A stretch of DNA of 64,000 bases from an uncultured Eubacteriales bacterium (GTDB lineage Bacteria > Bacillota > Clostridia > Christensenellales > Aristaeellaceae): the NCBI GenBank assembly GCA_902799045.1, contig CADBZH010000002.1, positions 1 to 64,000 of the forward strand, read 5' to 3'. The notes beneath the pieces are model-generated. The model had not been told where the DNA came from. It saw nothing but the letters and a program-made list of their open reading frames with translations, and ran no database searches. How positions within the stretch are numbered: position 1 is the stretch's first letter; every line of letters starts with the position of its first letter. Both the position numbers and the translations under genes were made by a program. Positions 57,824-64,000 of this stretch are shown here, one piece after another.

Positions 57824-59584
57824 ATGCTCGATCCCACGATCTACAAGGACTGGCAAATCGCCGAGGAGGCCGAAAAGACCCTGCCGTCGGTGGAGCATTT
57901 TCGCGAAAAGCTGGGCCTGCTGCCCGAGGAGATCATCCCCTATGGCAAGACCCCGAAGCTGGACTTCATCAAAATCATGGATCGCCTGAAGGACAAGCCG
58001 GACGGCAAGTTCATCGAGGTCACGGCCATCACGCCCACCCCGCTGGGCGAGGGCAAGAGCACGGTCTCCCTGGGCCTGATCGAGGGCCTGGCAAAGATCG
58101 GCAAGAACGTGGGCGGCGCGCTGCGCCAGCCCTCCGGCGGCCCGACCATGAACGTGAAGGGCACCGCGGCCGGCGGCGGCAACGCGCTGCTGATGCCGAT
58201 GACGGAGTTCTCCCTGGGCCTGACCGGCGATATCAACGACATCATGAACGCCCACAACCTGGCCATGGTGGCGCTGAATGCCCGCATGCAGCACGAGCGC
58301 AACTACTCCGACGAGGAGATGGAAAAGCACAACATGGGCCGCAGGCTGGACATCGACCCCAAGCGCATCGAAATGGGCTGGGTTCTGGACTTCTGCGCCC
58401 AGGGCCTGCGCAACATCATCATGGGCATCGGCGGAAACCGCGACGGCTTCCTGATGGAGAGCAAGTTCGGCATCGCCGTGGGCAGCGAGCTGATGGCCAT
58501 CCTCGCCGTGGCCCGCGACCTGAAGGACCTGCGCGAGCGCATCGGCAACATCGTCGTGGCCTATGACAAAAAGGGCAACCCCGTCACCTGCGAGGACCTG
58601 GAGGTCGCCGGCGCCATGACAGCCTGGATGCGCAACACCATCAACCCCACCATGTGCTACACCGTGGAGCATCAGCCCGTGCTGATCCACGCCGGCCCCT
58701 TCGCGAACATCGCCATCGGCCAGAGCAGCGTCATCGCGGACCGGCTGGCGCTGAAGTTGTTTGACTACCACGTCACCGAATCCGGCTTCGCCGCGGACAT
58801 CGGCTTTGAGAAATTCTGGAACGTCAAGACCCGCCTGTCCGGCCTGACCCCGAACGTGTCCGTCATCGTCGCCACCGTCCGCGCCCTGAAGATGCACGGC
58901 GGCGGCCCGAAGGTGGCCCCCGGCCGTCCGCTGCCGGAGGAATACACCCGGGAGAACCTGGAGTTGGTGGAAAAGGGCTGCGAGAACCTGTTCCACCACG
59001 TGGAAACGGTGAAGAAGTCCGGCATCGTGCCGGTGGTGTGCATCAACCAGTTCCACACCGACACCGAAAACGAGATCGCCCTCATCAAGCGCCTCTGCGC
59101 CGAGCGCGGCGTGCGCTGCGCCCGTTCCAACCACTGGCGCTATGGCGGCGAGGGCGCGGTGGAGCTGGCCCAGGCCGTCGTGGACGCCTGCGAGGAGAAG
59201 CCCGAGATCAAGTTCCTCTACGACCTCGACATGCCCCTGCGCGAGCGCGTGGAGCGCATCGCCAAGGAGGTCTACGGCGCGGACGGCGTCGACTGGGCGC
59301 CCCTGGCCGTGGAGAAGGCGAAGCGCTTCGAGAGCGACCCGAAATACGCTGATTACTGTACGATGATGGTCAAGACCCACCTGTCGCTGACCCACGACCC
59401 GGCCCTCAAGGGCGTGCCGAAGGGCTGGCGCCTGCCGATCCGCGACATCCTGGAGTACGGCGGGGCGAAGTTCCTCTGCCCGATGGCGGGCACCATCTCC
59501 ATGATGCCCGGCACCGCCTCCGACCCGGCCTATCGCCGCGTGGATGTGGATACCGAGACCGGCAAGGTCATGGGCCTGTTCTGA
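57824..59584 (+). CDS. fhs: Formate-tetrahydrofolate ligase
   Basis: 586 residues, slightly longer than the usual ~556, mainly from an N-terminal extension ([20 protein letters not shown]). The P-loop is [11 protein letters not shown], with [16 protein letters not shown], the folate region near [10 protein letters not shown] and ending KVMGLF. It activates formate to 10-formyl-THF with ATP. GGAGGAAAC precedes ATG 57824. In acetogens it is part of the methyl branch; in other Clostridia it supports purine synthesis. Confidence 0.97.
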   Translation: MLDPTIYKDWQIAEEAEKTLPSVEHFREKLGLLPEEIIPYGKTPKLDFIKIMDRLKDKPDGKFIEVTAITPTPLGEGKSTVSLGLIEGLAKIGKNVGGALRQPSGGPTMNVKGTAAGGGNALLMPMTEFSLGLTGDINDIMNAHNLAMVALNARMQHERNYSDEEMEKHNMGRRLDIDPKRIEMGWVLDFCAQGLRNIIMGIGGNRDGFLMESKFGIAVGSELMAILAVARDLKDLRERIGNIVVAYDKKGNPVTCEDLEVAGAMTAWMRNTINPTMCYTVEHQPVLIHAGPFANIAIGQSSVIADRLALKLFDYHVTESGFAADIGFEKFWNVKTRLSGLTPNVSVIVATVRALKMHGGGPKVAPGRPLPEEYTRENLELVEKGCENLFHHVETVKKSGIVPVVCINQFHTDTENEIALIKRLCAERGVRCARSNHWRYGGEGAVELAQAVVDACEEKPEIKFLYDLDMPLRERVERIAKEVYGADGVDWAPLAVEKAKRFESDPKYADYCTMMVKTHLSLTHDPALKGVPKGWRLPIRDILEYGGAKFLCPMAGTISMMPGTASDPAYRRVDVDTETGKVMGLF

Positions 59585-59611
59585 GAAGAAGGATTACCGA
59601 TAAGGGAAAGC

Positions 59612-59733
59612 TAGAGTGTGTTTCTAAAATCCCTGAAGCGCATTTTCGGCGTTTTTGACTGCATTTCTGTGTTGCTTTTCCTCGACTTGCAACCAGTAAG
59701 CCTTCGGAACCCGGGATTTAGAAACACACTCTA
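59612..59733. mobile_element. MITE, family B, copy 4 (internally deleted)
   Basis: 118-bp element (59614-59731) flanked by TA on both sides. The left 90 bp follow copy 2 (GCATTTTCGGCGTTTTTGAC), but the right interior is missing, so it is a deletion derivative. It lies between fhs and the cyclohydrolase gene. Confidence 0.8.
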
Positions 59734-59786
59734 ATGCCATAAACTTGAGGGAAGCGGCATTGGCATCGTGTCGGAATGGGCGGACC

Positions 59787-59860
59787 GTACAGATCCTTCG
59801 CTTCGCTCGGAATGGCAGGCTCGCGCTTCGTTGTCATCCTGAGCGAAGGATCTGTATGAA
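59787..59860. repeat. Palindromic intergenic repeat, family A, copy 7
   Basis: GTACAGATCCTTCGCTTCGC opposes GTCATCCTGAGCGAAGGATC followed by TGTATG. With MITE copy 4 it fills most of the 400-bp fhs to cyclohydrolase gap. Confidence 0.7.
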
Positions 59861-59986
59861 ACGCTTTCAAATGCCATGGCGACAGGCGGTAAAGGCCTGA
59901 ACGAACGGCGCTGCCTCCCGGGAAGCCGGCAGCACAGAGCGCCGGGGATAAGCCCGTCTTCCCAAATACTGACAGGAGATGCAACC

Positions 59987-60610
59987 ATGCCCACTGATTC
60001 CACCCAACTCACCTGCCGGGAATTCGTGTCCGCCCTCGCCTCCAGTGCACCCGCGCCCGGCGGCGGGGGCGCGGCGGCCCTCGTCGGGGCCATCGGCACG
60101 GCCCTGGGCAACATGGTCGGCGCGCTGACCGTCGGCAAGAAGAAATACGCCGACGTGGAGGGGGAGATCATCGCCCTGCGCGAAAAGTGCGACGCCATCC
60201 AGGCGGCGCTGATGGACCAGGTGCTGTCCGACGCGGAGGCCTTCGAGCCGCTGGCCCGTGCCTACGGCATCCCGAAGGACGATCCCGCCCGGGAGTCTGT
60301 CCTGGAGCAGGCCACCCACGATGCCTGCCAGCCGCCATTGCGGATCATGGCGCTGTGCGGCGAGGCAATCGAGGCCGTGGCCGCCTTCGCCGAAAAGGGC
60401 AGCCGGCTGGCCGTTTCCGACGCGGGCTGCGGCGCGGCGATCCTGAAGGCAGCGCTGCAGAGCGCAAGCCTCAACGTATTCATCAACACGAAGCCCCTGA
60501 AGGATCGCGAGGCCGCCGACGCGCTGAACGCGAAGGCCAACGCGATGCTTGAAAAGTATTGCGCCATGGCGGACGGCGTCTTCGAAGCCGTTCGGGCAGG
60601 GCTTGTGTGA
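59987..60610 (+). CDS. fchA: Methenyltetrahydrofolate cyclohydrolase (FchA / FTCD-C type)
   Basis: 207 residues from ATG 59987 after CAGGAGAT. Family signature SAPAPGGGGAAALVGAIGTA near residues 17-36 and NVFINTKPLKD near the middle. It interconverts 5,10-methenyl-THF and 10-formyl-THF, between the Fhs and FolD steps. The same fold is used for formiminotetrahydrofolate cyclodeaminase, but the folD and fhs neighbours favour a cyclohydrolase. It is 27 bp ahead of folD. Confidence 0.88.
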   Translation: MPTDSTQLTCREFVSALASSAPAPGGGGAAALVGAIGTALGNMVGALTVGKKKYADVEGEIIALREKCDAIQAALMDQVLSDAEAFEPLARAYGIPKDDPARESVLEQATHDACQPPLRIMALCGEAIEAVAAFAEKGSRLAVSDAGCGAAILKAALQSASLNVFINTKPLKDREAADALNAKANAMLEKYCAMADGVFEAVRAGLV

Positions 60611-60637
60611 CGCGATATTCCACTGGAGGATACGAAC

Positions 60638-61525
60638 ATGGCAAAGCTGCTGCTGGGCAAGCCGGTCGCCGAGGCGCTGTGCGAGCGCCTGCGGACGCGG
60701 GTGGAGGCGCTGCGGGAGCGGGGCGTCGCGCCGAAGCTCGCCATCGTGCGCTGCGGCGAGGACCCTTCCGACCTCTCCTATGAGCACGGCGCGCTCAACC
60801 GGGCGGGCATGGTCGGCGTCGAAACGCAGGTCGTTGCGCTGCCGGGGGACGTCTCCAGGGAGGCGCTGCTCACGGCCATCCGCAGGCTGAATGCCGACGC
60901 CTCCGTGCACGGCGTGCTGCTGTTCCGGCCCCTGCCGAAGGCCCTGCGCCCGTATGAGGGCGAGATCCGGAACGCCCTCGACCCCGCGAAGGACGTGGAC
61001 GGCATGACGGATCTCTCCTGCGCCGGGGTATTCGAAGGGCGGACGGACCTGGGCTTCGCGCCCTGCACGCCCTGCGCCTGCATGGAGATCCTGGAGCACT
61101 ACGGCATCGACTCTAAGGGCAGGCGGGCCGTGGTGATCGGCCGCAGCCTCGTGGTGGGCAAGCCGCTGGCGATGCTGCTGATGGGCAAAAACGCCACCGT
61201 CACCGTCTGCCACACCCGCACCTATGACGTGGCGGGGGAGGCCCGGCGCGCGGACATCCTGGTGACCTCCGCGGGGGCGCTCAAATCGCTGACGGCGGAC
61301 TACGCGCGTCCCGGCCAGACGGTGATCGACGTCTCCATCAACTGGGACGCGGACAAGCCCAATGCGAAGGGCGGCCTCGGCGCGATCGCGGGCGACGCGG
61401 ACTTTGACGCCGTCGAGCCCGTCGTCGACGCCATCACGCCGGTGCCCGGCGGGGTGGGGGCCGTCACCACCAGCGTATTGATGCGCCATGTGATCGAAGC
61501 CGCCGAGCGGCAGACTGAAATGTGA
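60638..61525 (+). CDS. folD: Methylenetetrahydrofolate dehydrogenase / cyclohydrolase FolD
   Basis: 295 residues. DPAKDVDG, PCTPCACMEIL and VVIGRSLVVGKPLAMLL are FolD signatures; the C-terminal Rossmann domain ends in TPVPGGVGAVTTSVLM. The catalytic lysine region of bifunctional FolD (YxxxK) reads YEHGA here, so the cyclohydrolase function may be lost, which would explain the separate fchA. It makes 5,10-methylene-THF available. TGGAGG precedes ATG 60638. Confidence 0.92.
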   Translation: MAKLLLGKPVAEALCERLRTRVEALRERGVAPKLAIVRCGEDPSDLSYEHGALNRAGMVGVETQVVALPGDVSREALLTAIRRLNADASVHGVLLFRPLPKALRPYEGEIRNALDPAKDVDGMTDLSCAGVFEGRTDLGFAPCTPCACMEILEHYGIDSKGRRAVVIGRSLVVGKPLAMLLMGKNATVTVCHTRTYDVAGEARRADILVTSAGALKSLTADYARPGQTVIDVSINWDADKPNAKGGLGAIAGDADFDAVEPVVDAITPVPGGVGAVTTSVLMRHVIEAAERQTEM

Positions 61526-61526
61526 T

Positions 61527-62819
61527 ATGGAACGCATGCGAAAGATGGACGCGGCGCATTTGCTGCGCGGAGTGATGATCGCGTTCACGGCGGCTTGCTT
61601 CGTCGCCGCGCTGATCGCGCCGGATCGCGCCGACATGCTGAACGGCCTTTGGCGCATCCAGATCCTGCCGGCCCAGCTGACGAAGGACTACTTCCTGACG
61701 GAGCTGGGCGGGCTCTCCGCCTCGATGCTGAACACGGCGCTCGTCGCCGTGATCTGCACGGCGCTGATGTTCCTGCCCGGGGCAAAGCTCACCGGCGCGA
61801 CGGCGCTGGGATGGTTCCTGACCGTGGGCTTCGGCACCTACGGCATGAACCCGCTGAACATGCTGCCGCTGATGCTGGGTGTATTCCTGTATGCGAAGCT
61901 GAAGCGCCGGCCCTTCGCGGAGTTCATTAACTTCGCGCTGTTCTCCACCGGCGTCTCGCCGATCATTACCCAGGTGCTGCTGTACTATCCGGACGCGGCC
62001 TCCGGCCCGCGCGTCACGCCGCTGGGCCTTTTCCTGGCGCTGGCCGTCGGGGCGGTCGTGGGCTGCGCCATGCCCGCGCTCTGCGCCCATTCCCAGAACT
62101 TCCACAAGGGCTATGACCTCTACAACGCCGGTCCCGCGGCGGGGTTTATGTGCTTCGCGCTCTTCGCGACGCTCTACCGGACGCTGGGCGTGGAGGCGCC
62201 GGTCATCGCCGCGACGCTGGGAGACGGGCACCGGCTGTTCGTCAACCTGTTCCTGGGCACACTGTTCGCGCTGTGCCTGCTCGCAGGCCTCGCCGTCAAC
62301 GGCGGCCCGGGGGACTACGGCAGGCTGCTCGCGGACAGCGGCTACAGGGTCGATTTCACACAAAAATACAGCGCCGGAAGCTGCCTGATCAACCTCGGCG
62401 CGTATGGACTGTATATCCTGCTGTACTACAACCTGATCGGCGCGACCTTTACCGGCCCCACGATGGGCGCGGTGCTGTGCATGGTGTGCTGCTTTGCCAG
62501 CGGCGCGACCCCGCGCAACACGCTGCCGATCCTGCTGGGCTATGGCCTCATGGGCATCCTCCACCGCCTCGGCGTCACGGCGTTTCCCGTCAACGGACAG
62601 GCGCTGGTGGTGGGCTTGTGCTTTGCCAGCGGCCTCGCGCCCCTCACCGGGGAATTCGGGTTCCTCGCCGGCGTCGTCGCGGGATTCGCACACGCCATAC
62701 TCGTCACCAGCGTGCCCGCCATTCACGGCGGCTTCAACCTCTACAACGGCGGCTTCACCGCCGGCATCGTCTGCTTTGTGCTCGTGCCGGTGCTGGAGCA
62801 CTACAGGAAGAGAGGCTGA
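61527..62819 (+). CDS. DUF1576 multi-spanning membrane protein
   Basis: 430 residues with about ten to twelve membrane segments and GFGTYGMNPLN, NFHKGYDLYNAGPAAGF and GGFNLYNGGFTAGI, an internal repeat that suggests a duplicated fold. DUF1576 proteins have no known substrate. The gene begins one base after the folD stop, without a strong ribosome site, so it is translated by coupling. Its end overlaps the convergent cyclo-ligase gene by 19 bp. Confidence 0.85.
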   Translation: MERMRKMDAAHLLRGVMIAFTAACFVAALIAPDRADMLNGLWRIQILPAQLTKDYFLTELGGLSASMLNTALVAVICTALMFLPGAKLTGATALGWFLTVGFGTYGMNPLNMLPLMLGVFLYAKLKRRPFAEFINFALFSTGVSPIITQVLLYYPDAASGPRVTPLGLFLALAVGAVVGCAMPALCAHSQNFHKGYDLYNAGPAAGFMCFALFATLYRTLGVEAPVIAATLGDGHRLFVNLFLGTLFALCLLAGLAVNGGPGDYGRLLADSGYRVDFTQKYSAGSCLINLGAYGLYILLYYNLIGATFTGPTMGAVLCMVCCFASGATPRNTLPILLGYGLMGILHRLGVTAFPVNGQALVVGLCFASGLAPLTGEFGFLAGVVAGFAHAILVTSVPAIHGGFNLYNGGFTAGIVCFVLVPVLEHYRKRG

Positions 62820-63361
62820 TCGGAAATCTGATCGCTCAGCACGATGTCCACGCGGACGTCGTGCGCTTCTGTTTCAATGGCATCCAGCATCTGGAACCCG
62901 TAGCAAAGCGCGACGGTCGGGTGGCTGGGTTCGGCGGCGAGGAAGCGGTCGTAGTAGCCGCCGCCATAGCCGACGCGGCGTCCCTGGCGATCAAAGGCCA
63001 GCCCCGGCATCAGCACCAGCGCCGCCGCGTCATCGGCCACCGGCCCGTCCGAAGCGGGCTCAAGGATGCCGAAGACGCTTTCGACAAACCCCCGGAAATC
63101 CTCCAGCCAGATGAAGCGCATCTCGCCGCCGACCACCTTCGGCACGGCCACCCGCTTGCCGTCGGCCCAGGCGCGTTCGATGATCGGCGCCGTGCGCACC
63201 TCCTGGTTGAAGGCGAGATAGGCATAGAGCGACCGCGCCTGCCGGTAGGCCGCCGTCTCAAGCAGCCTGTCCGCCAGGATCGCGCTCCTGGCCTCGATCT
63301 CCCGCGCCGACAGGGCGCGCTTTTTTTCGCCGATGATCCGGCGCAGCTCCCGCTTGTCCAT
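62801..63361 (-). CDS. 5-formyltetrahydrofolate cyclo-ligase
   Basis: 186 residues. MDKRELRRIIGEKKRAL opens the ATP/folate-binding domain; VLMPGLAFDRQGRRVGYGGG then YYDRFL is the family signature. It rescues 5-formyl-THF to 5,10-methenyl-THF, closing the folate loop with the convergent fhs-fchA-folD genes. GGAGGGA precedes ATG 63361. Confidence 0.94.
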   Translation of the reverse strand: MDKRELRRIIGEKKRALSAREIEARSAILADRLLETAAYRQARSLYAYLAFNQEVRTAPIIERAWADGKRVAVPKVVGGEMRFIWLEDFRGFVESVFGILEPASDGPVADDAAALVLMPGLAFDRQGRRVGYGGGYYDRFLAAEPSHPTVALCYGFQMLDAIETEAHDVRVDIVLSDQISDQPLFL

Positions 63362-63432
63362 GGCCGCGTCCCTCCACATGGCTTCATTTTACCAGAGACG
63401 GGCCCGTATGGGTTTAAACCTTTGTAAATCGT

Positions 63433-63460
63433 TTGACATTTCGCTTGGGGTGGGTAAAAT
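63433..63460 (+). promoter_or_regulatory. Promoter of metA
   Basis: TTGACA (63433-63438), 16 bp, TAAAAT (63455-63460), followed by AAAGGAG before ATG 63487. No S-box or methionine T-box is visible in this short leader. Confidence 0.6.
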
Positions 63461-63486
63461 ATTACTGTCAAAGGAGTGTCATTGCC

Positions 63487-64000
63487 ATGCCGATCAAGAT
63501 TCCGAACAGCCTCCCCGCCACCGGCGTGCTGGAGAGCGAAAACATATTTGTCATCACGGAGTCCCGCGCCGTCAGCCAGGACATCCGCCCGCTGCACATC
63601 CTGCTGCTGAACCTGATGCCCACCAAGATCGCCACCGAGACCCAACTGGCCCGGGTGCTGGGCAACACGCCGCTGCAGGTGGAACTGGAGCTCTTGCAGG
63701 TGCGCTCGCACGAGTCGAAGAACGTCTCGCAGGAGCACATGCTGGCCTTCTACAAGACCTTCGACCAGGTGAAGGACCGCAAGTTCGACGGCATGATCAT
63801 CACCGGCGCGCCGGTGGAGCAGATGCCCTTTGAAGAGGTGGACTACTGGGACGAGCTGTGCGGGATCATGGAGTGGTCCAAGCGCAACGTCCACAGCACG
63901 TTCCACATCTGCTGGGGCGCCCAGGCGGCCCTCTACTACCACTACGGCGTGAAGAAGGTGCCGCTGCCGGAGAAGATGTTCGGCGTGTTCCCGCACGTCG
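63487..64000 (+). CDS. metA: Homoserine O-acyltransferase MetA (N-terminal part, cut by window edge)
   Basis: 171 codons are visible. Catalytic Cys 142 is in [10 protein letters not shown]. Residue 111 is Glu (TGAPVE): in this family Glu at 111 goes with acetyl-CoA use and Gly with succinyl-CoA, so O-acetylhomoserine is the likely product despite the usual MetA (succinyltransferase) name. It starts methionine synthesis from homoserine; the aspartate kinase at 16.7 kb feeds the same pathway. Confidence 0.95.
   Translation, partial: MPIKIPNSLPATGVLESENIFVITESRAVSQDIRPLHILLLNLMPTKIATETQLARVLGNTPLQVELELLQVRSHESKNVSQEHMLAFYKTFDQVKDRKFDGMIITGAPVEQMPFEEVDYWDELCGIMEWSKRNVHSTFHICWGAQAALYYHYGVKKVPLPEKMFGVFPHV

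Overview
The window is about 64 kb of G+C-rich chromosome from an anaerobic, endospore-forming Firmicute of class Clostridia. Sporulation and germination are shown by sigma-G, the spore protease GPR, a GerM-domain protein, a SpoIID-like protein and a sporulation-type D,D-carboxypeptidase. Anaerobic metabolism is shown by the [FeFe]-hydrogenase maturases HydE, HydF and HydG, formate-tetrahydrofolate ligase and several flavin or Fe-S oxidoreductases. Promoters are mostly classical TTGACA/TATAAT types, often with 17-bp spacers, and several genes start with TTG or GTG. The genus cannot be named from sequence alone; an uncultured gut or digester Clostridium-like lineage would fit. No prophage, transposase gene, plasmid function or CRISPR array is visible, so this is core chromosome salted with small non-coding repeats.

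Layout. 1-3.6 kb: tail of a sugar-type solute-binding protein, an ATC hydrolase plus BAAT-type hydrolase pair, and the azlCD amino acid exporter. 3.6-8.1 kb: a LysR regulator divergent from a redox island (flavodoxin remnant, NTF2-like protein, secreted flavodoxin, Fe-S aldo/keto reductase, SDR, truncated aldo/keto reductase). 8.3-13.5 kb: tlpA-like gene, TM1266-type regulator, hydF, hydE, hydG. 13.7-18.0 kb: lon, engB, aspartate kinase. 18.3-23.6 kb: glgC-glgD-glgA and a SpoVK/CbbX-like AAA ATPase. 23.8-30.3 kb: SpoIID-like protein, a T-box-controlled hisS-aspS pair and an AlaX editing protein. 30.4-36.4 kb: NUDIX, sigG, DUF1846, gpr, rpsT, rarA. 36.7-47.1 kb: VanW protein, two UDG-family proteins, a zinc-ribbon protein, a phosphoesterase, a lipid kinase, queH, birA-bioY, a hemolysin III homologue and two secreted proteins. 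47.2-47.6 kb: four tRNA genes (Arg-His-Gln-Lys). 47.7-56.7 kb: WG-repeat protein, dacF-like gene, DUF1836, rqcH, gerM, fused rph-rdgB, yfcE, a tandem RhaM-like protein and a CsoR-type sensor. 56.8-64 kb: a LysR regulator, then fhs, fchA-type cyclohydrolase, folD and a DUF1576 membrane protein, with 5-formyl-THF cyclo-ligase and metA at the edge.

How the parts work together. fhs, fchA, folD and the cyclo-ligase form a one-carbon folate module feeding methionine and purine synthesis. The hyd genes make the H-cluster for a hydrogenase encoded elsewhere. The glg operon stores carbon. sigG, gpr, gerM and dacF act in spore formation and germination.

The most distinctive signals are non-coding. (a) A four-member family of TA-flanked MITEs with 15-bp terminal repeats; two copies supply the first downstream base of a gene's TAG stop codon. 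(b) Seven copies of a palindromic CATCCTGAGCG-type intergenic repeat, one with perfect 23-bp arms. (c) Inverted repeats whose 3' arm contains the Shine-Dalgarno sequence of sigG and dacF, and partly that of gerM, suggesting translational gating of sporulation genes; birA carries a similar repeat that may instead be an operator. (d) An orphan promoter with two perfect operator palindromes at the alaX 3' end that drives no visible gene.
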